Counted from the first letter of the stretch, positions 22,126 through 34,747 are shown. The stretch is 64,000 nucleotides of DNA from Bretschneidera sinensis (GCA_023935145.1 CM043698.1:38961501-39025500); one strand, 5' to 3'. Made by a program: numbers and translations. Notes: generated from the sequence alone by a model not told the origin.

Positions 22126-23516
22126 AATGGTTATCTTGAGAAGGAGATATATATAGAGCAATCTAAAGGTTTTGTGATTTCTCGAAGTTAAGATAAGGTT
22201 TACGAGTTAAAAAAAAGCTCTTTATGGCTTGAAACAGGCTCTAAGGGCATGGTACTATAGAATAGATTCACATTTATGCTGTTAAGGATTCAAACGAAGC
22301 GAGAATGATGCAACCTTGTCTGTGAAAAATATTCTCCAATGAAGATATGTTGATTATTTCATTGTTATTGGGTACAATTCAAAGATTTTGCAGAAGTTCA
22401 AGCTTGATATGCAGAAGGAGTTTGAAATGACAGATCTTGGTGAAATGAAGTATTTTCTTGGGATGCAAATTTATCAGACTTAAGCTGGGATTTTTATTTC
22501 TCAGAAAAAGTATGTTTAAGAGATCTTGAAGAAATTTGAATGCAATCTTGTAAACCAGTAGCTACTCCTCTAGTTCTAAATGAAATTTTTTCTAAAGAAG
22601 ATGGTGCAAAGAAGGTTGATGCTTCTGTTTATAGAAGTTTGATTAGTAGCTTATTGTATTTAACAGCTACCAGACCTGATCTTATGTTCTCAACTAGTTT
22701 ACTATCCAGATTTATGCAAAGTCCTAGTCAAATTCATTTTGGATCTGCCAAGAGGGTGTTAAGGTATTTAAAGGGTACAGTTATCTATGGCATATGGTTT
22801 ACTTCTATAGAAGATCAGAGTTTGAGAGGGTTTGTTGATAGTGATTGGGTTTGCTCTCTTATCGGGTTATTGTTTCTCATTTGGCTGGTGTATTCTCTTG
22901 GATTTTTAAGAAGCAAGAGGTTGTGGCTCAATCTACTGCTGAACTAGAGTATATTGCAGTTGCATCTGCTGCAAACGAAGCCATTTGTTTGAGAAAAATT
23001 CTTACGGGCAGAAGCAACTAAAGGCTACTTATATTTTCTATGATAACAATTCTGCCATAGCCATTGCTAAAAATCCAGTGCAACATGGGAAAACTAAACA
23101 CATCAAGGTGAAGTTTCACTCGATTAGAGAAGCTGAGAAGAATGAAGAAATTTGTCTGGTTTATTGCAGATCTGAGGAGCAACTTGCAGATATTTTTACC
23201 AAAGCTCTTCCTAAAAGCAAGGTTTGAATTCATTAGAGCAATGCTAGGAGTCACATGCAAAAATCTCAGGGAGGAGTGTTAAGGATTGAGATTTTTTTCC
23301 AGAAAATCTACACTTTTGCATTATCTTTTGCTGATGTATTTTGTGTTAGCCTTATTTCAAGGAAAGCTTGTTTGACTACTAACCTGTGTTAGTCCTTGTT
23401 TCAAGGAAAAGTTTGTTGACAGCTTTTATATCATGTCTCATATAAAAGCAGAACTGCTACTGTATTGAGTAATAAAGCAAAATTTTTCTGGTTTTAACTT
23501 TTCAGATAAAATTGCA
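22126..23516 (+). mobile_element. 5'-truncated Ty1/Copia fragment, unit 3
   Basis: Closest to unit 1: RNase H at 22540-23227 has the same 17-bp deletion (junction about 22860) and the same short LTR form. Motifs as in 4805-6195, including RSLISSLLYLTATRPD and QLADIFTKALP. LTR starts at 23277. Confidence 0.8.
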
Positions 23517-25255
23517 TTCAATATTTTCGACTTTTATTTAAAAAGAAAATGAATTGAAAATTCGTGATGTGCAAAAGAAACTAGTGCCGGTTTTTACCGT
23601 CTTTGACTTCCAGCATAGATAAGTATGATTGGTGTTCAGTGATCATAGCAACTGGAGGATCTTATATATTTACTCGGCGTCTTTTTTAGCAACATCATGT
23701 TTATGCACAGTTGAAAGATTTCAAATGCCTTATTTCCGATGTGATACTTTAGAATTAAGAAATCTTATAAACGTTAGGCACTTGGAGAAATTGGGCGTGT
23801 GAAAACCAAGTACTGGTTGTCCTTTTCTTTTATCTGCTTTTGCGCAAAGCAAATGGTAAGAAATCCGTTGAAAGTGTTTATGAAATAATTTATGTTTATC
23901 ACAATTAAGTACTCTTAAATTGGTTTATGAATTGGTTTATGTTTTTAAAAAACTGAGTTAATGTAAGAATTTTTTTTAATGATTGTTTGCCTAATTCTCA
24001 AAATTGTGTTTTTTTTTTTTTTTTACGTAAATTGTTTCAAAAACTATTTTATAACCATGAATCGTTTTTAAGCTAAACAGATTCTAAATGAAAATATAAA
24101 AGGATGATGTATATGAATTCAGAAAGTGCTTGAAAAAAATGATGTGGTATAAATAATATATAAAATAAAAATTTCACCTAAAAGTTTATCAAAATTAGAA
24201 GCTTGAATACAAGTGACATGTTGCTTTTGGAGGGATATATTTTGTTTTATCTAATGGTAATAGTAAGATGAACCTTTGTGTTATGTATCTTTCATAGACC
24301 TGAATTAGACAATAATTTTTCTCGCAAATGGCATGTAAAGCTTCAATTTCCTACCAAGGCAGATAAGACAGCTACTATAAAGAGTTGTTTGAAAATTTTT
24401 AATTTTCAACTAATGTGGCATAATACAGTATAGTCAAATATACTTTGAAAAATGTACATTGTTCTGATCTGCATGGTGCGGGTGGAATTGGACTTCTAGT
24501 AACTGTACACAAAATACTTTTCTGCTATAAATTTATCATTCCAAACTTTAGAATACTATGTCAAAAAGTGAAATAATCTCAAGAGAAAAACTTCTAAACT
24601 TTGAATTAAAATGTCGAATTTGGGAAGTTAGCTTTAAGTTTGAATTATCTTACATGATCGCATACACATTGATCTCATGCTTGAACTTTGAAAAATTTAC
24701 AGATTTTGAGTTCGATTATTGAAAAAATCAGGAGAAGAGTTTTTCAAATATCATTTTGCAACATTAATTTGAAGTTTATTATAATTTTATATGTTTAGAT
24801 TTTTATCTTGCTAATAAAGTTCATAAAATTAAAATGTAATCCCGATTTCAAAAGTTCAAATAAATTTGCACGTTTTTGTTCAAACTACCATAAATCTTTA
24901 GTGAATCATATAGAATTAAATGGTTATTGAGACTCCAAAGGTTAAAATAATTTACACCTTCCATTTTTCAAGTTTTATACCTTTAATGGCCTTTTTCAAT
25001 GGGGAAAATACATTTCTCCTAAAAAAATGTAAATATTTATATATCCAAATTCAATTCAATGCATTAGGATGCTGTCCAAAAGTACATATATGAAATTAAT
25101 GACACATTTATTTTAAGATTTTCTTTAGCATCCAAATCAAGTGTATATATAAATATATTAACCTTATAAATACTGCCGAGACAAGCCAAATCACAAAAGT
25201 ACTACTAAACATACCCAATTTCTCTTATTAGATATCAACTACAATACAAGATAAT
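23517..25255. other. Spacer upstream of peptide gene 4
   Basis: Homologous to 6196-7905 but retains GTGCAAAAGAAACTAGTGCC (near 23570), which is deleted in unit 2. No gene seen. Left inverted-repeat arm at 24980-25097 and TATA box about 25146-25153. Confidence 0.6.
24980..25097 (+). repeat. Left arm of inverted repeat flanking peptide gene 4
   Basis: Same arm as 7630-7747; complement at 26577-26688. Confidence 0.72.
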
Positions 25256-25565
25256 ATGGAGAAGAACTCATTCAAGACTACTTTATTCATAATTCTCTTT
25301 ATCATCATTTCTTCATGTTAGTCTCTCTCTCTCTGTCTCTCTGGATAATACATTCTTGTTTATTTGTTTCTTGTCATATAATTTGTGTCATGAATTTTTT
25401 TTAGGTATACCGTTTACAAGAATGCAAGGAGTTGAAGCCAAAGGATGTTTTATAACCCCTGAATGCTTAGTTAAATTGTCATGTCCACCAGGTAAAATTA
25501 GTGTTTGTGTTGATGGTACATGTGTATGCAAGTCAATCTTTGCACGACACTCAAGTTTTGGATGA
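25256..25565 (+). CDS. Small secreted cysteine-rich peptide, defensin-like/NCR-like, copy 4
   Basis: Exons 25256-25316 and 25405-25565, 73 residues. Signal exon as copy 2 (FKTTLF). Val replaces Ala at residue 30 (MQGVEAKG), just before the expected signal cleavage site; small residues at 30 and 32 usually define this site, so cleavage may shift. Six cysteines intact, C-terminus SSFG. The +1-frame second half (25561-25653) is open and ends in its own stop, as in copy 2. Confidence 0.7.
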
Positions 25566-25653
25566 ACAGTGCGAGGACTATTGTTGTTCAATGCACCAGA
25601 ACCATGCCACGGATTGTGTTAATGGTTCATGCAAGTTCAAAAAATATGCTTGA
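25561..25653 (+). pseudogene. Second cysteine-rich half after peptide gene 4, open in +1 frame
   Basis: Same 30-residue stretch as 8209-8301 (CEDYCCS, CVNGSC). Histidine-alanine codons CATGCCACG give Thr for Met before DC. It starts directly at the main stop and is not preceded by an in-frame ATG. Confidence 0.5.
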
Positions 25654-26129
25654 GAAAAATGTGTCTTTGTCCCTGTAATGCAAAATAAATAATTTTTAAT
25701 AATAATGCTCGAGTGAAGTGATTGGGCCATGTTGCTAAAATTTAAAAGTTTATGGTCAACTACTAACAAATAGCGATTGTTTGTTGTTACACCCAAAACA
25801 AATTAAATTGCTTCATGTATTATTTAATTGTCAAGATCCTAGTGTTAGATCAATGAGGAATATATATTAATGGAAAAAGATTATTGAACACCACGAGAAA
25901 CACTTAAAATAAACACTCTTGCCACATCAGCAAGGTAAAATAAATAATAAAATATTTTACTTTATATTATTAAAATTTTGTCCTTCTTGTCTAAAGTTAT
26001 TAAAATAGACAACATAATTCTTTAATACACTAATAATTTAGTCCCTTAAATAAAATAATGACTTTTGGAAAACATATATTGAATGTTATAATCTAGATAC
26101 TAAATCTAGAGATTCAAGTATAGTAGTCA

Positions 26130-28189
26130 CTGCATTGACGATAACATTTACAGAGTATTCAACTTTTTGGTAGATCTGGTATATCTGCAAAAACGAAAAA
26201 AGAAAAAGAAAAAGATATTAGAAACCTTAGCTGAAAAAGGGAAATTAGATTTCAATGATGAAAGCAAACAACTGTTGAGAAAGTTTGAACTTGGATTAAA
26301 AAATCTTCCCTTAAAAAATATGATATCTATATATGTGATTGAAAAAAGTTTAAAACCAATACTAACGAACACAAAAATCCTGGAGAAAAAAATGTTTTAT
26401 TTAGAGAAGATATCTTGAACAAGTGAGAAGAAGCAAAAACTAATGGGGAATTGATATATTGGGAACAAAAAATACAAGAATTAGACAATCCCAAAGAAAA
26501 AAGAGAAACATACGATAAAACCAAAGAATAGTGAAGGAACTTCAATAAGCAATGAAGACAATTAGGATGATGAAACAATTTCATATGTGTACTTTTGGAC
26601 TGCATCCTAATGCATTGAAATTGAATATATAAAGATTTATATTTTTCAAGAGAAATGTATTTTCCCCATTGAAAAAGACCATTAAAGGCATTATAATCCA
26701 AAAGTACTTATATATTTGGACAGCATCCTAATCCAAAAGTACTTCTATATTATTCTAGGCAATACGTTGAATTTTTGAAAGCTCAGAAAGAAGAATTAAA
26801 GAAAGCAAAAGGAGGAAATGCAAAGAGTTGAGAGCCAAAACCACAACCACCACCTCCAAAATTCATAGAGAAAATTTTAGAAGGCAAGCTAGAATACTCA
26901 TTCGGGTTTGCTAGAGAAACCACACCAGGAAACTCGAAGGCGAAGTAGGAACAAAAAAAATACGAAACACCTATTAGGTATGAATTTCTACCAAATCCAA
27001 ATAAAAAATTACAAGCAGTAGCAACTATTGGTGTATATTTGGATATAGATTGTATAACAGATCCAAAAAAGCTTATAGAAGATTAGGCTAGTGATTTGAC
27101 AATTAAAGGAAATATCAAATGGGACCGAGAATTCGCTAAACAGTATCTTGAAGCCACGTTGAGAGGAAACGCTAAAAACCTTTTGGGAAAAATATATAGA
27201 CACACCTAATTTTGATGTACGAACTAGTTAAGAACATAATTTGGTATATTGGATGTCAAAATAATTAAAAAAGAGAATTTTGTGGACAACAAGATGTTGA
27301 AGTATTATTTGCCAAAAAGTATTAGAGAAAAGCTGACAAAACTAAGACTTTGTAATATGAATAGGTTTGATGAATACATATGCGATTTCCAAAAATATTA
27401 TTAAAATTGAAAAACTCAGAAACACCCTTTTGGATAGATAAATTCATCAAAAAACTACCTGATCCTGGAATAGCTTAATATCAAAATTATATGACAACTA
27501 TTTAAAGGAAAAAGATGAATGAATAGATTAATTGGGATTAAGAGTTCAATTTGTAAAAAAAACATTAAGAGATTTCGACACAAATACTTTGGCTATGAAT
27601 GATTCTAAGAAAAGGCTAGGTGATAGTATGAATGAGAAAATTTATGCGTAGTTAGTAGATATGCCACAACAGTATAGGGGTGCAAAAAATCAAAAATAAA
27701 AAAGAAATACAAAATGTATTTTTAGAAAAACAGAGAAAGGCTATAAAATATACACGGAGGGTTTTAAAAAGCGAAAGTTTTTTAGGAGAAAAAGAAAATA
27801 TTATAAAAACTCTCATTGTCCATCTGGAAAGCATAAATCTGAATGTACTTGTTGGATTTGCAAAGAAAAAGACATAGCTCTTGATTGCCCTAAGAGAAAC
27901 CCTAAGTAAAATGCAAAAATGATTTTTCTTTCGAGAAGCTAGATTTAGAGATAGAATTAGTATCATAAAATGAAATATCAAATAATTAGTGACAATGAGT
28001 CTGAAGAAGAATAAGAAGACTATGAACCTTTAGGAATGACAAAAGAAGAATCTTTTGTTAATTTCTTTTGTTAAAATTACAAGCCTAAGAGAGATATATA
28101 ATTCACATGAAAGCTATGAAGCAGAAGATTACGATGAACAGATGGAAAATTGGAATGTAGATAGGAAAAAGAGTGATATATATAAAACA
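26130..28189 (+). pseudogene. Endogenous pararetrovirus fragment, unit 4, left part
   Basis: Parallels 8780-10830. B-specific N-terminal block at 26167-26418, coat-protein-like core about 27000-27215, zinc-knuckle region about 27840-27900 with the same short deletion as unit 2. A small duplication (TTTTGTTAATTTCTTTTGTTAA, near 28052-28072) is private to this copy. Interrupted at 28189 by Copia. Confidence 0.6.
26577..26688 (-). repeat. Right arm of inverted repeat flanking peptide gene 4
   Basis: Reverse complement of 24980-25097. Confidence 0.7.
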
Positions 28190-28543
28190 TGTTAGATTTA
28201 AACTACCCTATCCCTACAGATCTTTAGATGCGAATATAGAGAAGAAAATAGAAATAAATCAAAGACAAACACACAACACACAGATTTACGTGGTTCACTT
28301 AAACTCGGGTTACGTCCACGGAGTTGCAGCGATTTCACTATGTCTTGAAGAACAATACAAGGAGGTCCACCCCTAGACACCCCTCACAGTATTCACAAAA
28401 ACGACTCACACACGCTTATACAAAAGAATAAGATGAAATCCTTATATTTCTGGGTTAAAATGAACAGATACCAAACAGTGCTGAAAAGATCAGATTGGAC
28501 ATAAAAATAAAAAAAACCACCAGGCTCCACACATAGCCTAACA
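28190..28543 (-). repeat. 3' LTR of Copia copy 2 (354 bp)
   Basis: Starts TGTTAGATTTAAAC and ends CCTAACA; the polypurine tract complement ATCTCCCACTTG follows at 28544. Confidence 0.9.
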
Positions 28544-28634
28544 ATCTCCCACTTGAAGACTGGTCCAATCACCAACACCAAGCACCACATGCCTTCAAAC
28601 GAAGCAACCATCGCCGCAACTCATTCACCTGTCC

Positions 28635-29303
28635 TCAAGCTTGAAAACCAACTGAAGCTGAGCACAGCTTCAATTTCTCAATAGTGACACCCTTAGTCAA
28701 CATATCTGCTGGATTCTCAATTCCACGAATCTTCTCCAGTACCAACTGTTCACTGTCGAGAAGAGAGCGAATAAAGTGATATCTCAACTGTATATGCTTC
28801 GTCCTAAAATGAAACACCGGATTCTTAGGAAGAAAAATCGCACTCTGACTATCACTGTGTAGAGTACCCATCTCATTCTTCTTACCCAGCTCATCCAAGA
28901 GACCCTGTAACCAAACCATCTCCTTTCTAGCTTCAATTATGGCTACATACTCAGCTTCCGTAGTAGGGAGAGCAACGATTTTTTGCAACTTAGAAGCCCA
29001 ACTTACAACTGTACCACCCAGAGTATACACAATCCCTGTAGTACTCTTCCTACTATCAACATCACCAGCTAAATCCGCATCCACAAAACCCAGCAATTTT
29101 AAACCTGCCCTTGTGAAGCACAGAGATGTATATGAAGTGCCTTTCAAATATCTCATGATCCATTTAACTGCCTCCCAATGTTGTTTTCCCGGATTACTCA
29201 TGTGCCTACTCACTACTCCTACTGCATGTGCAATGTCCGGTCTTATGCAGATCATGGTGTACATTTGACTTCCAATAGCTGAGGCATAGTGAACCCTACT
29301 CAT
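28635..29303 (-). pseudogene. pol: Copia copy 2 RNase H
   Basis: A 222-residue frame, longer than in copy 1 because the stop after the LLDS segment is absent: it continues through EKIRGIENPADMLTKGV to the polyprotein end. All RNase H blocks (DADLAGDVDSRKSTTG, TEAEYVAI, HSDSQSAIFL) are present. Upstream stops near EQDYMS still separate it from RT. Confidence 0.85.
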
Positions 29304-29534
29304 GTAGTCCTGCTCCTACTCTATCATTGGTGACTGATCCTTAGATAGTCTAAAATGACTAGCCAAAGGTGTGCTCACTGGTTTAGCGATATCCATGCTA
29401 AATCAACTGAGAACCTTCTTCACATACTCTGTCTGTGAAAGTTTCAAAGTCCCACTGAATCTGTCTCTGATGATTCTTATACCAAGGATTTGTTTTGCAG
29501 CACCCAAATCCTTCATTGCAAACTGTTTTGACAA

Positions 29535-30131
29535 CTACCTCTTGAGATTATTAATCTCCTCAATATTAGACCCTGCAACGAGCATATCATCCACATACAA
29601 CAATAATAGGATATAAGAGTTGTCAAAACTCTTAACAAAACAACAATGGTCTGCCTGGTACCTTGTGAACCCGGTGCTACACATGAAGTTGTCAAACTTC
29701 TTGTACCATTGTCTTGGAGCTTGTTTCAACCCATACAAACTCTTTCTCGGTTTGCAAACCTGATTTTCCTTTCCCTGCACTGCAAATCCTTATGGCTAAT
29801 GGATATAAATATCCTCCTCCAAATCACCATGAAGGAATGCTGTCTTCACATCTAACTGCTCAAGATGTAGGTTCTCTGCAGCCACAATTCCTAGTACCAG
29901 CCTAATTGTTGTTAGCTTCACAACTGGAGAGAAAATATCTGTGTAATCAACACCCTCTTTCTGTTGAAACCCTTTCACAACCAATCTGGCCTTGTAGCGC
30001 TTGCTACCATTATGCTCTTCTTTTACTCTGTACACCCATTTGTTATGTAAAACTTTCTTCCCTTCTGGCAATTCAGCTAGTTCCCATGTCTGATTCGTCA
30101 TCAGTGAGTCCATCTCATCCTTCATGGCCAA
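29535..30131 (-). pseudogene. pol: Copia copy 2 reverse transcriptase
   Basis: Pieces 29796-30131 and 29535-29780 mirror copy 1, with LDVKTAFLHGDLEE and YVDDMLVAG intact and the same two nonsense breaks. The shared breaks predate the dimer duplication. Confidence 0.85.
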
Positions 30132-30556
30132 CTCTCACTTGCTAGAATTTTTAACCTGCAAAGCTTCATCATAACATTCTTGCTCACCACTGTCAGTCAA
30201 GAAAATATAGAACAAGGATGGTGAGAACCGCTGTGGAGGTCTAATGTTCCTAGAAGACCTTCAGACATCACTTATGGGTGTACACTGTTCTACTTGTGGG
30301 TCTGTATTCTCATCATTTTCCTGACTCCTACTCTACATTGTGCTCTTAGAAAATTCATCCAAGTCAACAAACTCAAACTTCTTTGGTTCTGGCCATGTAA
30401 CAACAGATTCTGCACTTGACCTGTCTTTCTACATAACCTGTTCATTTAAAATCACATTTATACTCCTGATGATTTTTCGATTTTGATTATCCCAAAATCG
30501 ATAACCCAAAGCTTCATCACCATAGCCAATAAAGAAACATTTTTTGGATTTAGTAT

Positions 30557-31150
30557 CTAGTTTACTCGAGCATTAGAGTCAATATGAACATAAGAAAAAC
30601 AACCAAAAACTTTTAAGTAAGAAAGGTTTACCTCATTTCCACTCCATACCTCTTTAGGTATCTTGCAATCCAAAGGAACTAACAGTCCTCGATTTATCAA
30701 GTGAGTTGCTGTGCTGTCTGCATCGGCCCAAAACATTTCTGGCAACCCAACATGCAATCTCATACTTCTTGCACACTCATTAAGGGTATTGTTCATGCGC
30801 TCAGCCACGCCATTCTGCTGTGGTGTCCCGAGAATAGTCTTCTCTATCCTAATCCTGTTAGCAGCACAAAATTCTCTAAACCCCCCATCTATGTACTCTC
30901 CACCATTATCAGACCTCAAACATTTTACCTTCAAACCTGTTTCAGTCTCAGCCATGGCCTTCCATTTCTTAAAGGTCTCAAATACCTCAGATTTATTTTT
31001 CAGAAAATAAACCCATACTTTCCTGCTTGAGTCATCAATAAATGTGATATAATACCGTGAACCTCCAAGAGATGCAACCGGAAAAGCTCCCCACAAATCT
31101 GTGTGTACCAACTCCAATTTTTCAGACTTTGGAGTTCTGCCTTCTTTCAA
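30557..31150 (-). pseudogene. pol: Copia copy 2 integrase (longest intact stretch)
   Basis: A 197-residue open frame holding the first Asp (HTDLWGAF), the second (SDNGGEY) and the Glu (TPQQNGVAERMN), so the DDE core is complete. Domain end near KVFGCFSYVHID. It lacks the N-terminal zinc-binding part in the same frame and ends at a stop after DSNARVN. Not functional alone. Confidence 0.87.
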
Positions 31151-31165
31151 GAAACTGACCTTTCT

Positions 31166-31690
31166 CTATTTCCCAAGAATGGAGCTCTCACACAAATCAA
31201 GGTCAAGGGATTTCAACTCTGGTAGTTTCTCTTTAGACAGCATCACTTTCATCCCTTTTTCGCTCATGTGACCAAGCCTGCGGTACCATAGGTTTGTATC
31301 AACTTTTGCATCAACCACTGTAATAGTATCTCTCACAATTGAGATCATGTACAGAGTACCCGTTTTTGTTCCACGATCCACTACCATGGCTCCCTTTGTA
31401 ATATTCCAAGTACCAGCCCCAAATGTCACCGTGTGACCTTCAGCATTAACCTGTCCTATAGAGATCAAGTTCTTTATCAATTTTGGAACATGTTGCACTT
31501 TCTGTATCAAACACACAGACCCATTCGACAATTTAATGCGAACGTTTCCCAAACCCACAATATCCAAGGCTTCTCCATCAGTCAAATATACCTTCCCAAA
31601 ATCACCTGTCACATAGTGCTCTATGATTTCTCGGTGTGCAGTGGTATGGAAAGAAGCTCCTGAGTCTAAAACCCAAGAGTCAATGGGACT
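31166..31690 (-). pseudogene. pol: Copia copy 2 protease and GAG-pre-integrase region
   Basis: DSGA protease signature near 31653-31667. The 148-residue piece 31166-31612 carries GKVYLTDGEALDI, HVPKLIKNLISIGQV and LWYRRLGHMSEKGMK. Confidence 0.8.
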
Positions 31691-31772
31691 GTCAACAGAA
31701 AGTAATAGGGCATCCTATAGTTCTTCTGTCACAGCATTTGCAACATCGTTCTCATTCCTTTTCTTCTGTAGT

Positions 31773-32527
31773 TCTCTACAATTTTTCTTAAAGTGGCTAG
31801 TCTTACCACAATTCTAGCATTCCAGTTGTCGTCCAGATCTGGATTTACTCCTACCTCCTCTTATGGATTTTGATCTACTCCGATTGGAATTTCTATCTTG
31901 TGCTCTACTTTTTGTCTCAAGATTTAAAGTGGAACTAGAACCCGAGGTTTCACCCGCATCTCTCCTGCGAACCTCCTCATTTAAAATCAAATCTCAAATA
32001 TCTTCATATTTGAGTTTATTCTTCCCTGTAGAATTACTCACCACCATTCTTATGGCTTCCCAACTGTTTGACAAAGAAGCCAAAACAATTAAAGCACGGA
32101 TCTCATCATCAAAATCAATCTCAACAGAGGACAATTGATTAACAATTGTATTGAACTCATTTAGATGCTGTACAACAGGGGTACTTTCCGCCATCTTCAA
32201 ATTGAACAACTTTTTCATCAGATGCACTTTGTTATTAGCCGACGATTTTTCATACATACTGGACAAAGCCGCCATCATATCCTTGGTGGTCTTCTCCTTC
32301 ATAACATTGTGTGCAACTGATCTTGATAGAATTAATCGAATAACTCCCAATACATGTCTATCAAGAAGATTCAATTCGTCTTCTTTCATACTGTCTGGTT
32401 TTGCCCCTAACAGAGGCAAATGTAATTTCTTCCCATAGAGATAATCCTCGATTTGCATCCTCCAATACCCAAAATCTATGCCATCGAATTTCTCAATTCC
32501 TTTCACCTTTCCTTCTTCTCCGACCAT
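31773..32527 (-). pseudogene. gag: Copia copy 2 gag
   Basis: Starts at 32525-32527. A 177-residue frame runs to a TGA after LKYEDI that is CGA (Arg) in copy 1, a C-to-T type change. In the zinc knuckle (about 31785-31822) the last Cys is present but the Trp codon is TAG; copy 1 has the opposite state. The two copies therefore decayed independently after duplication. Confidence 0.87.
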
Positions 32528-32550
32528 CGCTCCGACTCAAAAAACTGATT

Positions 32551-32562
32551 GCTCTGATACCA
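32551..32562 (-). other. Primer binding site of Copia copy 2
   Basis: Minus strand TGGTATCAGAGC, two bases from the 5' LTR, as in copy 1. Confidence 0.9.
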
Positions 32563-32564
32563 GT

Positions 32565-32918
32565 TATTAGGGTTAACTGCTCTATCCCTGCGGATCTTTA
32601 AATGCGAATATAGAGAAGAAAATAGAAATAAATCAAAGACAAACACACAACACACAGATTTACGTGGTTCACCCAAACTCGGGTTACGTCCACGGAGTTG
32701 CAGAGATTTCACTATGTCTTGAAGAATAATACAAGGAGGTCCACCCCTAGACACCTCTCACAGTATTCACAAAAACGGCTCACACACGCTTACATAAAAG
32801 AATAAGATGAAACCCTTAGATTTCTGGGTTAAAATGAACAGATACCAAACAGTACTGAAAAGACCAGATTGGACATAAAAAAAAAAAAAAACCACCAGGC
32901 TCCACACATAGCCTAACA
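32565..32918 (-). repeat. 5' LTR of Copia copy 2 (354 bp)
   Basis: Ends CCTAACA; starts TATTAGGG in place of TGTTAGGG. Otherwise parallel to 15206-15557. Confidence 0.9.
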
Positions 32919-33322
32919 AAACAAGCCATTTCGATCTGAAAACAAAACTAAGCATAGAAACCATCGAGGGAACAGCCTGAGTTGAACAAACAGAAGAAAG
33001 AATTATGATGATTCCACTATTAAGCCCTAAAAAATTAAGGTTACGAGTTTGCTCATATTGGACTGATCCAAGGAAGAATATGCCCATTATACAGAAAAGG
33101 GATAGATTCACCCATGTTTGCTTGTGTGCTTGATTGTAGATATCTCAAGCTTAAAGATGCTCTATTAGGAGTAAATGCTAACTTCCACAATGGTCCAATA
33201 ATGTTTGACATTTAGCTGTCTTTCACACATGACACTGGAATACACACATTACACTGTAATACACACTTCACCTTTCATGACTTCAAATCCATTTAGTACA
33301 ACATCCATTCAAAACTTATAGA
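32919..33322 (+). pseudogene. Endogenous pararetrovirus fragment, unit 4, right part (movement-protein-like)
   Basis: Resumes after the duplicated AAACA; same content and same short deletion as 15558-15961. Degenerate. Confidence 0.6.
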
Positions 33323-34747
33323 AATGGTTATCTTGAGAAGGAGATATATGTAGAGCAACCTAAAGGTTTTGTGATTTCTAGAAGTGAAGATAAGGATTAC
33401 AAGTTAAAAAAAAAGCTCTTTATGGCTTGAAACAGGCTCCCAGGGAATGGTACTATAGAATAGATTCACATTTATGCTGTTAAGGATTCAAACAAATCAA
33501 GAATGATGCAACCTTGTATGTGAAAAATCTTCTCTAATGAAAATATGTTGATTATTTCATTGTTATTGGGAACAATTCAAAGAACTTCAAGCTTGATATG
33601 TAGAAGGAGTTTGAAATGAAAAATCTTGGTAAAATGAAGTATTTTCTTGGGATGCAAATTTATCAGACTTAAGCTGGGATTTTTATTTCTCAGAAAAAGT
33701 ATGTTTAAGAGATCTTTAAGAAATTTGAATGCAGTCTTGTAAACCAGTAGCTACTCTAGTTCTAAATGAAATTTTTTCTAAAGAAGATGGTGCAAAGAAG
33801 GTTGATGCTTCTGTTTATAGAAGTTTGAATAGTAGCTTATTGTACTTAACAGCTACCAGACCTGATCTTATGTTCTCAACTAGTTTACTATCCAGATTTA
33901 TGCAAAGTCCTAGTCAAATTCATTTTGGAGCTGCCAAGAGGGTGTTAAGGTATTTAAAGGGTACAGTTAACTATGGCATATGGTTTACTGCTATAGAAGA
34001 TCAGAGTTTGAGAGGGTTTGTTGATAGTGATTGGGTTTGCTCTCTTGATAATATAAAGAGCACATCGGGTTATTGTTTCTCATTTGGCTGGTGTATTCTC
34101 TTGGATTTTTAAGAAGCAAGAGTTTGTGGCTCAATCTACTGCTGAACTAGAGTATATTGCAGTTGCATCTGCTGCAAACGAAGCCATTTGTTTGAGAAAA
34201 ATTCTTACGGGCAGAAGCAACTAAAGGCTACTTATATTTTCTATGATAACAATTCTGCCATAGCCATTGCTAAAAATCCAGTGCAACATGGGAAAACTAA
34301 ACATATCTAGGTGAAGTTTCACTCGATTAGAGAAGCTGAGAAGAATGAAGAGATTTGTCTGGTTTATTGCAGATCTGAGGAGCAACTTGCAGATATTTTT
34401 ACCAAAGCTCTTCCTAAAAGCAAGGTTTGAATTCCTTATGCTAGGAATCTCATGCAAAAATCTCAGGGAGGAGTGTTAAGAATTGAGATTTTTTTCCAGA
34501 AAATCTGCACCTTTTTACTGATAATCTGCACTTTTGCATTATCTTTTGCTGATGTATTTTGTGTTAGCCTTATTTCAAGGAAAGCTTGTTTGGCTACTAA
34601 CGTGTGTTAGTCCTTGTTTCAAGGAAAAGTTTGTTGACAGCTTTTATATCATGTCTCATATAAAAGCAGAACTGCTACTGTATTGAAAATTTGTATAGAG
34701 AAATAAAGCAAAATTTTTCTGGTTTTAACTTTTCAGATATAATTGCA
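33323..34747 (+). mobile_element. 5'-truncated Ty1/Copia fragment, unit 4
   Basis: RNase H piece 33729-34112 (Asn replaces Ile in RSLNSSLLYL), with the same 3-bp deletion as unit 2 and the same TAG near KHI. LTR starts at 34474 and carries the extra CTGCACCTTTTTACTGATAAT segment. Confidence 0.8.

Larger units (their letters stand above)
17389..23516 (+). repeat. Array unit 3 (A form, without large insertion)
   Basis: The cleanest A unit: spacer, peptide gene 3, viral fragment, truncated Copia. Distance from its gene to gene 4 is 6083 bp. It shows the empty target (ATATATAAAACAAGCC, about 21708-21723) of the Copia element found in units 2 and 4. Peptide genes 1 and 3 are 17287 bp apart, genes 2 and 4 17352 bp, and genes 3 and 5 17312 bp, which shows the higher-order dimer. 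Confidence 0.85.
28190..32918 (-). mobile_element. Full-length TNT1-like Ty1/Copia element, copy 2 (defective)
   Basis: 4729 bp with AAACA duplications at 28185-28189 and 32919-32923. LTRs 28190-28543 and 32565-32918. Same site, orientation and gene order as 10831-15557, so it is a duplicate by segmental amplification rather than a second insertion. It keeps a longer integrase frame than copy 1 but has its own nonsense codons in gag. The 5' LTR begins TATTA instead of TGTTA on the plus strand (32565), damaging the terminal dinucleotide. Confidence 0.92.
23517..34747 (+). repeat. Array unit 4 (B form, carries a full Copia insertion)
   Basis: Same build as unit 2, with Copia at the homologous base. 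Distance to gene 5 is 11229 bp, or about 6.5 kb without the insertion. Units 2 and 4 share a signal-peptide Leu, the B-specific block, the Copia insertion and a 3-bp deletion in the truncated Copia, so they descend from one duplicated segment. Confidence 0.85.
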
